A stretch of 6,854 bases of DNA from Flavobacterium sp. (GCA_030682755.1 JAUXNR010000119.1:1-6854); one strand, 5' to 3'; positions 1 to 5,658 are shown, counted from the stretch's first letter. Numbers and translations are program-made. Notes: a model not told the origin generated them from the sequence alone.

Positions 1-95
1 CTATTTTAAGTGTTCATGAAGCTGTGTGAATGGCTATGACTTCTCATCAATTCATCACTTACAACTCATAAACGATTTGAGTTCCAACGATAAAC

Positions 96-129
96 TTTGT
101 TTAATGTTTTGTTAATTAAATTAAACAAG
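96..129. repeat. Cluster of three TTGTTTAAT-type half-sites upstream of the fasciclin gene
   Basis: TTGTTTAAT lies at 97-105, a near copy TTGTTAATT at 109-117, and the exact reverse complement ATTAAACAA at 120-128. The outer pair forms a 9-bp perfect inverted repeat with a 14-base spacer, extendable by a T-G wobble to 96/129. The cluster sits 55-88 bases before the chosen start codon and just upstream of a possible -7 element at 143-150, where an operator or activator site would be expected. That it is a regulator binding site is inference. In such AT-rich DNA chance is possible, but a 9-bp exact inverted pair plus a third copy is more than background. Confidence 0.5.
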
Positions 130-142
130 TTCTGTTCTCGTG

Positions 143-150
143 TATCTTTA
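143..150 (+). promoter_or_regulatory. Possible -7 promoter element for the fasciclin gene
   Basis: TATCTTTA matches seven of the eight positions of the Bacteroidota -7 consensus TAnnTTTG. It would start transcription near 156, leaving a leader of about 28 bases before the ATG at 184. No clear -33 TTG lies at the usual spacing, so the promoter is weak by consensus and might need an activator bound at the 96-129 repeats. The leader also holds a 12-bp perfect palindrome, ATTAATATTAAT (156-167), and an A-rich stretch just before the start codon, which is common where Shine-Dalgarno pairing is not used. Confidence 0.35.
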
Positions 151-183
151 CATGAATTAATATTAATAAAAAAAATAACTAAA

Positions 184-759
184 ATGAAATTAATCAAATC
201 ACTAGCTATGTTATCAGTACTAGGAGCAATGGTTGCTTCTTGTGGTGAAGCTAAAAAAGAAGAAACAGTTGAAACAACTGAAATTGTTGAAGAGGCAGTT
301 GAAGTGGTTGAAACGCCAAACATTGTTGGGGTTGCCTCAGCAAATGCAGATTTCAGCACCTTAGTGGCTGCTGTAGGAGCTGCAGATTTAGTAGGAACAT
401 TAAGTGGCGAAGGTCCGTTTACTGTTTTTGCTCCAACCAATGCTGCTTTTGACAAACTTCCTGCGGGAACGGTTGAAACGCTTTTGAAACCGGAAAGCAA
501 AGCCAAGTTAACTTCAGTATTAACGTATCACGTTGTTTCAGGTAAATTTGAAGCAGCGGCTGTTATTGATGCTATCAATGCAAACAACGGGAAATTTGAA
601 GTAACTACTGTTCAAGGTGGAAAAATCACGTTGAGTTTAGTAGGAGGAAATGTTGTATTAACGGATGCAAACGGTGGTACTGCTACTGTTGTTATTGCTG
701 ATGTTGCTGCTTCCAATGGCGTTATTCACGCGATTGATTCTGTTGTGATGCCAAAATAA
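184..759 (+). CDS. Fasciclin (FAS1) domain lipoprotein
   Basis: A secreted lipoprotein of 191 residues. The signal peptide is residues 1-19 (MKLIKS followed by a hydrophobic stretch) and the lipobox ends VASC, with Cys20 as the lipidation site. Residues 22-45 form a very acidic Glu/Val-rich linker. One FAS1 domain covers about 46-191: the H1 box GPFTVFAPTNAAFDKLP (77-93), the central YH motif in LTYHVVSG (Tyr115, His116), and the H2 box NGVIHAIDSVVMP (178-190). FAS1 domains act in adhesion or matrix contacts; the partner here is unknown. I chose the ATG at 184 because it begins a clean signal peptide. The frame is open back to a TTG at 97, but that 29-residue extension would bury the signal peptide and cover the upstream repeats. 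The gene is monocistronic, ending at the terminator at 786-818. Confidence 0.93.
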   Translation: MKLIKSLAMLSVLGAMVASCGEAKKEETVETTEIVEEAVEVVETPNIVGVASANADFSTLVAAVGAADLVGTLSGEGPFTVFAPTNAAFDKLPAGTVETLLKPESKAKLTSVLTYHVVSGKFEAAAVIDAINANNGKFEVTTVQGGKITLSLVGGNVVLTDANGGTATVVIADVAASNGVIHAIDSVVMPK

Positions 760-785
760 TAAGAGTGTTGATTTTTAATTCCAAG

Positions 786-818
786 AAAAGCCATTGCAGT
801 GATGTAATGGCTTTTTTT
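786..818 (+). terminator. Intrinsic terminator of the fasciclin gene
   Basis: The left arm AAAAGCCATT (786-795) pairs perfectly with AATGGCTTTT (806-815). The stem continues through a G-T wobble and two more pairs to a GTGA loop (799-802), which is a GNRA-type tetraloop. The right arm runs into seven T residues (812-818). It lies 26 bases after the fasciclin stop codon. Confidence 0.88.
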
Positions 819-850
819 ATGGGTTTGGTTGAGGTTGTTTTCTCTTAATC

Positions 851-885
851 TTTTAATAAAAAATCCCGTCACAATGACAGGATTT
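851..885 (-). terminator. Intrinsic terminator of the tpiA transcription unit
   Basis: Read on the minus strand, AAATCC (885-880) pairs with GGATTT (866-861) across one A-C mismatch and three more pairs (GTC/GAC) around a five-base loop. The second arm runs on into a tract of six T residues and then ATT. It starts 21 bases after the tpiA stop codon. Together with the plus-strand hairpin at 786-818 it separates the two convergent units. Confidence 0.8.
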
Positions 886-906
886 GATAGGAATATGTGA
901 TTTGTT

Positions 907-1656
907 TTATGCTAAAACAATTTTGGAAAAGTCCTCACTTTTTAAAGCGGCACCGCCAATTAAACCGCCATCTACATCGGGTTTTGAGAATATTTCGGCG
1001 GCATTATCGGGTTTTACGCTTCCTCCGTAAAGAATGCTTACATCTTCGGAAACGCTGTTTCCATATTTTTTTTGAATGGTATCTCTAATGAAATCATGCA
1101 TTTCTTGTGCTTGATCCGGTGAAGCGGTTTCGCCGGTGCCAATAGCCCAAACCGGTTCATACGCCAAAATAATGTTTTTCCAAGAAGCCGCATTCAAATG
1201 AAATAAGCCGTCTTTTAATTGGTTTTCTACCACATTAAAATGATTGCCGCTTAAACGGTCTTTCAATTCTTCGCCAAAGCAGAAGATTACTTCCATGTCG
1301 TGTTTTAAAGCGGTATCTACTTTGTTGGCTAACAATGCATCGGTTTCATGAAAATAAGCCCGTCTTTCTGAATGCCCTAAAATGACAATATTCACACCCA
1401 CACTTTGCAACATGTTTGCAGAAATCTCACCGGTAAAAGCTCCGCCTTCTGCTTGGTGCATGTTTTGTGCGGCTACTTCAATGTTGGTAAATTCTAAATG
1501 GTCTGCCGCTGCTGCAAGGTTAATGAAAGTGGGAGCCACAATAACTCTTGTCTCACAATCTGTTGGAATGGCTTGGATTAATTCGTTTAATAAATCTTCG
1601 GTTTCTTCGGCATTTTTATGCATTTTCCAATTTCCGGCTACAATACGTTTTCTCAT
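907..1656 (-). CDS. tpiA: Triosephosphate isomerase
   Basis: Cytoplasmic enzyme interconverting dihydroxyacetone phosphate and glyceraldehyde 3-phosphate in glycolysis and gluconeogenesis. The 249 residues are full length for the family. The N-terminal AGNWKMHKN carries Asn9 and catalytic Lys11; the electrophile His95 is in VILGHSERR; the catalytic base Glu167 is in AYEPVWAIGTGE, which also holds the start of the phosphate-gripping loop 6; phosphate-binding glycines follow in ILYGGSVKP (208-216) and GGLIGGAAL (230-238). The ATG shares its A with the TAA stop of the upstream thioredoxin-like gene (TAATG), so the two are one operon and probably translationally coupled. In several Bacteroidota I recall prmA downstream of tpiA; here the convergent fasciclin gene follows instead. 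The call is very secure. Confidence 0.98.
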   Translation of the reverse strand: MRKRIVAGNWKMHKNAEETEDLLNELIQAIPTDCETRVIVAPTFINLAAAADHLEFTNIEVAAQNMHQAEGGAFTGEISANMLQSVGVNIVILGHSERRAYFHETDALLANKVDTALKHDMEVIFCFGEELKDRLSGNHFNVVENQLKDGLFHLNAASWKNIILAYEPVWAIGTGETASPDQAQEMHDFIRDTIQKKYGNSVSEDVSILYGGSVKPDNAAEIFSKPDVDGGLIGGAALKSEDFSKIVLA

Positions 1657-2156
1657 TAGTTTAGGTTTTTAAGGGTTTCAATCAATTTTTCATCATCGGC
1701 TTCAATAGCACGGTATAAGGCAATTTTTCCATCGGCATTCACCACCATGTATCTCGGAATCCAATCAATATCAACTGCGTCTTTAAAGCCGCCGCCTTTC
1801 CAGTTGGAACGAATCAAATAATGTTCCCCTTTTACGTTGTATTTTTCGATTCCGGTTGCCCAAGTATCCGGGGTTTTGTCATACGATAAAAATAAAAAGA
1901 CTGCTTCGGGAAAACGCTCTTGCAGCTGTTCTACTTTGGGCATGCCTTTGATACAATCGGGACACCAGGAAGCCCAGATGTCAATGACAATGGTTTTGCC
2001 TTGGTATCTTTTTAAAATTTCTTGAAAGGAAATGTCTTCTCCGGCTTGCGATTGCATGATTTCGGCTAAGGCTTCAGGGGTGAATTCTGTTTTTTGGGCT
2101 TTTGTGCAGGAGGTAAATCCAAGTAAAAAGCATAATGCGAAGATTATTTTTTTCAT
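1656..2156 (-). CDS. TlpA-like thioredoxin-fold lipoprotein
   Basis: A 166-residue envelope thiol-disulfide protein. The signal peptide ends in a lipobox, GFTSC, with Cys17 as the lipid anchor. The thioredoxin-fold domain spans about 50-165: the strand TIVIDIWASW leads into the active site WCPDC (64-68), and the cis-proline is Pro134 in DWIPRYMVV, followed by the NADGKI turn. The shape is that of the TlpA/ResA group, which reduces cysteines of exported proteins or cytochrome c apoproteins; the actual substrate cannot be told from sequence. WCPDC instead of WCxPC places the proline directly after the first cysteine. It is the first gene of the operon with tpiA, a pairing with no obvious biochemical link. 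A likely promoter lies just upstream at 2176-2169. Confidence 0.9.
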   Translation of the reverse strand: MKKIIFALCFLLGFTSCTKAQKTEFTPEALAEIMQSQAGEDISFQEILKRYQGKTIVIDIWASWCPDCIKGMPKVEQLQERFPEAVFLFLSYDKTPDTWATGIEKYNVKGEHYLIRSNWKGGGFKDAVDIDWIPRYMVVNADGKIALYRAIEADDEKLIETLKNLN

Positions 2157-2168
2157 GTTTTTTATTTA

Positions 2169-2176
2169 CAAATTTA
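2169..2176 (-). promoter_or_regulatory. Probable -7 element of the TlpA-like/tpiA operon
   Basis: On the minus strand the bases read TAAATTTG, an exact match to the Bacteroidota -7 consensus TAnnTTTG. A TTG at 2194-2192 lies 15 bases upstream, slightly closer than the usual -33 element spacing. Transcription would begin near 2163, leaving a leader of only about 6-8 bases before the ATG at 2156, so the mRNA may be nearly leaderless. Confidence 0.5.
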
Positions 2177-2250
2177 GGTAAAGTTGAATTACAATAGTAT
2201 AAAGAAAATATAAATTAATGGGTTTTTGGTGCGAATTTGATTTTTTTTTT

Positions 2251-2337
2251 GCCACGAATGCACGAATTATTTTTTTAATAAATTGTTTATGTTTTTTTGT
2301 TTCAAAATTATCTACTTGGCTGGAGGTTACACGAATT
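2251..2337. repeat. CACGAATT repeat cluster (GCCACGAAT type)
   Basis: GCCACGAAT starts at 2251, CACGAATT recurs at 2261-2268, and CACGAATT appears again at 2330-2337, with a related GCGAATTT at 2231. From general familiarity with flavobacterial genomes, GCCACGAATT/CACGAATT strings recur in many intergenic regions; that is recollection, not a search. No protein or RNA function is evident. Confidence 0.5.
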
Positions 2338-2368
2338 GAGCTTCGCTCTTTTTGGATTTATTGCATAA

Positions 2369-2578
2369 TAAATTTTTTACCATATAAGAATATATGCTTA
2401 AGTAGTATTTTAAGATTACTTTTCTACTTTTAAGAGTATAAAAAACTTAGATGAACTTTATAATAAATGCAGAAAACTTAAATGACTTATATGGTTTTTT
2501 AAAATTTTATTACAGTGTAATAGATTTTTTACCATATAAGACATGTAAGTTTAAATAGTTTCAATGACATATAGGGTT
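2369..2578. repeat. Mirrored ACCATATAAG intergenic repeat, four arms
   Basis: TTTTTTACCATATAAG occurs exactly at 2373-2388 and again at 2525-2540, and the match extends to 20 of 21 bases (2369-2389 against 2521-2541). The inverted arm CTTATATGGT is at 2486-2495; read on the minus strand, 2495-2474 matches 2531-2552 at 20 of 22 positions. A degenerate inverted arm, ATGACATATAGGG, lies at 2564-2576. The arms alternate plus, minus, plus, minus, giving two head-to-head units. The first has a long spacer (about 97 bases) and the second a short one. No open frame or transposase is associated. It resembles REP/MITE-like dispersed intergenic elements; mobility is inference. Confidence 0.6.
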
Positions 2579-2622
2579 ATTTTAAAAACCATTAAGCTAT
2601 TAAGGAGCATTAAGAAATAGGT

Positions 2623-3699
2623 TTAAAACAATCTGATTTTTGGATCTAAGTACGCATAAATCAAGTCAACGAGGATGTTAATCACAACAAAAGTTGTGGC
2701 AATGACAATCACGGAGCCCATGATGACAGGTAAATCTAAATTGTTTAAGGCTTCTACAATTTCTTTGCCTAAACCGTTCCAACCAAAGATGTATTCCACA
2801 AAAACAGCACCGGCTAACATCGAGGCAAACCAACCGGATATGGCAGTTACAACAGGGTTTAGCGAGTTTTTTAATGCGTGGGTTTTGATGATTTGGTATA
2901 GGTTTAATCCTTTGGCTTTTGCGGTTCTGATATAATCCTGACTGAACGTTTCCAGAAGCGAATTTCGCATCAATTGGATGACAACTGCCAAGGGTCTGAT
3001 TCCTAAAACAATGCCGGGAAGGAGGATGTTTTTCCATTGAATTTTGCTTCCTTCACCAAAATCATCTACTTCGTATAAACTTCCGGTCATGTTGAGTTCT
3101 GTATAGTGGTGCCACACAAAACCAAACAACCAAGCAAAAAGAATGGCACTGAAAAAAGAAGGAATACTCATGCCTAATGTGCTCAATAAAGCAATCAGTC
3201 GGTCTAATACCGTGTCTTTATAAAGAGCCGAGATAATGCCGAGAAAAATACCAAAAACAATGGCAATGATTATAGCAAATACGGCTAATACAAAGGTATT
3301 GGGTAGCGTGTTTCCGATTACATCCGTTACTTTTTTGCCGCTTTTTTGAAAGCTTTCTCTCAGATAAGGTGTTTTGAGCACCAGAGTGGTATTGCCAATG
3401 CTGAAAAGTTGTTGGGCATTGTATTTTCCGGATGCTAAAAACGAATAATCGGTTTCCTTTTTACTGTGAAATGAAATCGGGGACAGATCATTTAGGTAAT
3501 ACATGTATTGCGTGAGCACGGGCTTGTCAAAACCGTATTTCTTTTTTACCAAGGCCAACTGTTCTGAATTTTCATTTTGGTCTAACATCATTCGGGCAGG
3601 ATCTCCCGGCAAAACAGTGAACAGAAAAAAGATAACCGTTATCACGCCAAAAAGTGTGAGCAACGCATATCCAATTTTATGAAGGATAAATTGAATCAC
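2623..3699 (-). CDS. ABC transporter permease, DppB/OppB type
   Basis: Inner-membrane permease subunit of a peptide/nickel-family (DppB-like) ABC transporter, 358 residues. Transmembrane helix 1 is about 9-29, followed by the family signature LPGDPARMM (30-38). A long periplasmic loop (about 31-133) precedes five more helices near 134-158, 166-195, 225-245, 284-304 and 326-349. The EAA-type loop that contacts the ATPase is DYIRTAKAKG (255-264), and the protein ends YLDPKIRLF. The start is GTG at 3699, overlapping the TGA of the preceding gene by four bases (GTGA); the first in-frame ATG is about 36 codons further on and would remove helix 1. No partner permease, ATPase or binding protein is in the window, so those subunits must be encoded elsewhere. 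The substrate is not determinable. Confidence 0.93.
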   Translation of the reverse strand: MIQFILHKIGYALLTLFGVITVIFFLFTVLPGDPARMMLDQNENSEQLALVKKKYGFDKPVLTQYMYYLNDLSPISFHSKKETDYSFLASGKYNAQQLFSIGNTTLVLKTPYLRESFQKSGKKVTDVIGNTLPNTFVLAVFAIIIAIVFGIFLGIISALYKDTVLDRLIALLSTLGMSIPSFFSAILFAWLFGFVWHHYTELNMTGSLYEVDDFGEGSKIQWKNILLPGIVLGIRPLAVVIQLMRNSLLETFSQDYIRTAKAKGLNLYQIIKTHALKNSLNPVVTAISGWFASMLAGAVFVEYIFGWNGLGKEIVEALNNLDLPVIMGSVIVIATTFVVINILVDLIYAYLDPKIRLF

Positions 3700-3899
3700 T
3701 CGTTTTTGTTCTGTTTAAAATGATTTACGGTTCGGGCAATCAATCCTCCAATCGCTAAAAATAAAATAAGTACGCCTAAAATGATGGTTACGTATTTCGG
3801 CAGAAAGTCGCTTTGCTCGTGAATGGTCAGCAAACGAATGCCAATGTAAATCATGAACAAGGAAGCGATGATGTTTCCTAGTGTGAAAATGGGTTTCAT
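3696..3899 (-). CDS. Small two-helix membrane protein, function unknown
   Basis: A 67-residue protein I do not recognise as a named family. Two hydrophobic segments are visible, about residues 7-24 (LGNIIASLFMIYIGIRLL) and 36-56 (YVTIILGVLILFLAIGGLI), separated by a short polar loop HEQSDFLPK. The tail is basic and polar (RTVNHFKQNKNE), which by the positive-inside rule would place it in the cytoplasm. The ATG follows the stop of the MauE-like gene by a single base, and its own TGA overlaps the GTG start of the permease gene by four bases. This tight packing argues that it is a real translated gene and that its translation feeds that of the permease. It might be an accessory subunit, but only position supports this. 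Confidence 0.82.
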   Translation of the reverse strand: MKPIFTLGNIIASLFMIYIGIRLLTIHEQSDFLPKYVTIILGVLILFLAIGGLIARTVNHFKQNKNE

Positions 3900-3900
3900 C

Positions 3901-5007
3901 TTATTTTAAATTTACTTTATCAATGTCGTTGAAATGTCTTTTTTCCACTATGGTTCCTTTTTCTAAAACTACAATACTCGGATTGGCTCTTTCGATGGTT
4001 TTTAGCGTAGTGGCATCACAGAAATAGTAATCAAAAGTAAGGTTATGTTGCTTTTGAGCTTTTTCAATCAACGGTTGGTCAGAAGCAGTCATGCCAATTA
4101 CTTTGTAGCCTTTTTTCAAGGCTTTTTGATGGAACTCTTCTAATAAAGCCATTCCTGATGCTTCTGCTTTTGCTAAATCGTAGGAGATTAAAAGGATGAG
4201 TTTTGGTTCTTCCAATAACTCTTCGGTATAGTCTGAGCCGTCAAGTTCCATAGTGTAATCGTGGATTGGCGGCACGTATCCTTGTTTGATTAACTTGTCT
4301 TTTCGGTCAACGAACTCGGCATTTTCAGGCACATTTCCTGCCATTACTTCGTCATAACTGATTTCGGTGTCCACGCCATCGATTTTGTAAATGAACACCA
4401 TTTTAAATTCGGATTTTTCGGCACCTTCGGGAATTTCCATTCCTTTTTTAATGTTGGTACCCACTTTATATGCTCTGAAATCTTTTACCGGAAGGTGCAT
4501 CAACACATGATAAGCAAAAAACAAACATCCTGCATAAGCCAAGAAAACGATTCCGTTTTGGGTTAATTTATTGAAAAGTGGTTGGATGTATTTTTGATTG
4601 AAAAACAAGATTAAAATTAAGACCAACAACACAATGTCTTTGGTAAACGATTCCCATGGCGTTAGTTTTAAGGCATCGCCAAAACAACCACAGTCGGTTA
4701 CTTTATTAAAGTAGGCAGAGTAGAAGGTAAGGAACGTGAAAAACACAATCATTAACAGCAAACTCCAAACCGTGAATTTGGTTTTGAAACCAATTAACAA
4801 CATGATTCCGAGTACCACTTCAAAAATCACGACCACTACCGCAATCAATAAGGCATAAGGAATAAAAAACGGAACATTCAGTACGTTTTCTGCAAAATAT
4901 TCTTCCAATTTAAACGAAAATCCAACCGGGTCGTTTAATTTGATTAAACCGGAAATGATGAATAAAACACCAACGAGTATTCTGGAAATGTGGGTAATTA
5001 ATTTCAT
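3901..5007 (-). CDS. MauE/DoxX-like membrane protein with C-terminal thioredoxin-like domain (BT_3928 type)
   Basis: A 368-residue inner-membrane protein. The N-terminal half is MauE/DoxX-like: a first helix with RILVGVLFIISGLIKLNDP (9-27), helices near 50-73 and 79-100, then the cysteine pair DCGCFGD (105-111), and further helices near 123-137 and 152-170. The CGCFG motif is characteristic of redox-associated relatives of MauE, which help disulfide chemistry in the envelope. The second half (about 180-368) is soluble. From about 268 it resembles a thioredoxin fold: strand KLILLISYD, helix, KVIGMTASD, then ANPSIVVLEKGTIV with Pro343 in the cis-proline position. No CxxC is present; SYDLAK occupies that place. 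It heads the operon with the 67-residue protein and the permease. The family and fold calls are firm; the exact reaction is unknown. Confidence 0.88.
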   Translation of the reverse strand: MKLITHISRILVGVLFIISGLIKLNDPVGFSFKLEEYFAENVLNVPFFIPYALLIAVVVVIFEVVLGIMLLIGFKTKFTVWSLLLMIVFFTFLTFYSAYFNKVTDCGCFGDALKLTPWESFTKDIVLLVLILILFFNQKYIQPLFNKLTQNGIVFLAYAGCLFFAYHVLMHLPVKDFRAYKVGTNIKKGMEIPEGAEKSEFKMVFIYKIDGVDTEISYDEVMAGNVPENAEFVDRKDKLIKQGYVPPIHDYTMELDGSDYTEELLEEPKLILLISYDLAKAEASGMALLEEFHQKALKKGYKVIGMTASDQPLIEKAQKQHNLTFDYYFCDATTLKTIERANPSIVVLEKGTIVEKRHFNDIDKVNLK

Positions 5008-5013
5008 TTTTTT

Positions 5014-5051
5014 AATGTGTTAATTAGGTAATGTGGCAATGTGTCAATTAG
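5014..5051. repeat. AATGTG-based direct repeats in the leader of the MauE-like gene
   Basis: AATGTGTTAATTAG (5014-5027) and AATGTGTCAATTAG (5038-5051) differ at one base and are spaced 24 bases apart, with a partial copy, AATGTGGC, at 5030-5037. They lie in the 77-base gap between the DUF1599 stop and the MauE-like start. No TAnnTTTG element was found in this gap, so the downstream genes may be read from the DUF1599 promoter. The repeat may be simple slippage. Confidence 0.5.
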
Positions 5052-5084
5052 TCAATTTGATTTCAATCTAAAAATCCAATAATC

Positions 5085-5630
5085 CTACTTCAAATGAAAG
5101 CCCAAATGAATCAGGGCAAAAACGGCATAGTTAATCATGTCTTGATAGTTGGCATCAATGCCTTCGGATACTAGGGTTTTTCCTTTGTTGTCTTCAATTT
5201 GTTTAACTCGTAATAATTTTTGTAAAATCAAATCTGTGAGTGAACTTACACGCATGTCTCGCCACGCTTCACCATAATCGTGGTTTTTATCTTCCATCAA
5301 TTGTTTGGTCAATTTGATTTTTTCATCATACAGTTCAATGGCTTCTTCTCGGCTTAAATCGGGTTGGTCCACAACACCTTTGTCCAATTGAATCAATGCC
5401 ATGATGGAATAATTAATGATGCCGATGAATTCTCCGGTTTCGTCTTCTTCAATTTTTCTGCTGCTGTTTTCCTGAAGACTTCTGATGCGTTGTGCTTTGA
5501 TGAATATTTGATCAGTAAGCGAAGGCAATCGCAATATACGCCAGGCACTTCCGTAATCTTTTAATTTTTTACTGTATAAATCTCTGCAAATGGCAATGAC
5601 TTTGTCGTATTCTTGTGCCGTGTTACTCAT
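5085..5630 (-). CDS. DUF1599 family protein with internal duplication
   Basis: A 181-residue soluble, mostly helical protein without signal peptide or membrane helix. It consists of two copies of one unit, about 15-82 and 108-176. Each copy carries a DYGxAWR motif (KDYGSAWR 24-31; HDYGEAWR 117-124), SLTD (37-40; 130-133), a basic helix with QR/LRVKQI-type residues, and a closing NYxxxALIxL helix (NYSIMALIQL 73-82; NYAVFALIHL 167-176). This matches DUF1599, which I recall being grouped with nucleotide-modification-associated domains; its reaction is not established, so no function is assigned. It is the first minus-strand gene from the folP divergence, with a -7 element at 5666-5659. The MauE-like gene follows after 77 bases and could be cotranscribed. 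The family call is firm. Confidence 0.88.
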   Translation of the reverse strand: MSNTAQEYDKVIAICRDLYSKKLKDYGSAWRILRLPSLTDQIFIKAQRIRSLQENSSRKIEEDETGEFIGIINYSIMALIQLDKGVVDQPDLSREEAIELYDEKIKLTKQLMEDKNHDYGEAWRDMRVSSLTDLILQKLLRVKQIEDNKGKTLVSEGIDANYQDMINYAVFALIHLGFHLK

Positions 5631-5639
5631 TATTGATTG

Positions 5640-5647
5640 TATATTTG
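5640..5647 (+). promoter_or_regulatory. Probable -7 element for folP
   Basis: TATATTTG is an exact match to the Bacteroidota -7 consensus TAnnTTTG on the plus strand. A TTG at 5613-5615, inside the start of the DUF1599 gene, could serve as the -33 element, but its 24-base spacing is a little long. Transcription would start near 5653, giving folP a leader of about 65 bases. Confidence 0.5.
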
Positions 5648-5658
5648 TAATAGATTTT

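Larger units (their letters stand above)
2157..2622. other. 466-base intergenic region with a promoter and short repeats
   Basis: This AT-rich gap lies between the stop of the ABC permease gene and the start of the TlpA-like gene, both on the minus strand. From left to right it holds a -7 element for the TlpA-like gene, a run of ten T (2241-2250), CACGAATT-type repeats (2251-2337), a small GAGC-TTC-GCTC hairpin followed by five T on the plus strand (2338-2353), mirrored ACCATATAAG repeats (2369-2578), and ATTAAG three times (2591, 2599, 2609). A 71-codon plus-strand open frame at 2218-2433 is made of these repeats and shows no family features. No clear intrinsic terminator for the permease operon was found. 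Confidence 0.7.

Noticed and set aside
1..95. Possible tail of an upstream gene at the left edge
   Set aside because: All plus frames stop by position 27 and the minus strand gives only tiny frames; nothing can be supported. The TCATCACTTACAACTCATAA stretch is low-complexity noncoding sequence.
97..183. TTG-initiated 29-residue N-terminal extension of the fasciclin protein
   Set aside because: It would place a charged segment before a complete lipoprotein signal peptide and overlap the repeats and candidate promoter; the ATG at 184 is the natural start.
66..506. Minus-strand open frame of 146 codons opposite the fasciclin gene
   Set aside because: Antisense shadow of a well-supported FAS1 gene; low-complexity Ser/Thr/Ala composition and no family motif.
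2338..2353. Plus-strand intrinsic terminator (GAGC-TTC-GCTC then five T)
   Set aside because: Four-pair stem with no plus-strand gene upstream to terminate; kept only as a note in the intergenic description.
2218..2433. 71-codon plus-strand open frame in the 2157-2622 gap
   Set aside because: It is composed of intergenic repeats and homopolymer runs, has no recognisable domain or initiation context, and its Phe/Leu-rich composition follows from the T-rich DNA.
2369..2578. CRISPR array
   Set aside because: The repeats alternate in orientation with unequal spacers and only two exact direct copies; no cas gene is nearby.
2531..2578. Intrinsic terminator of the permease operon formed by the mirrored repeats
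   Set aside because: The palindrome read on the minus strand is followed by A residues and not a U tract, so the standard form is absent; a role as a stable 3' end remains possible but unsupported.
2678..3037. 119-codon minus-strand frame inside the permease gene
   Set aside because: Out-of-frame shadow; Cys/His-rich composition and no signal, while the permease frame shows the complete EAA loop and transmembrane helices.
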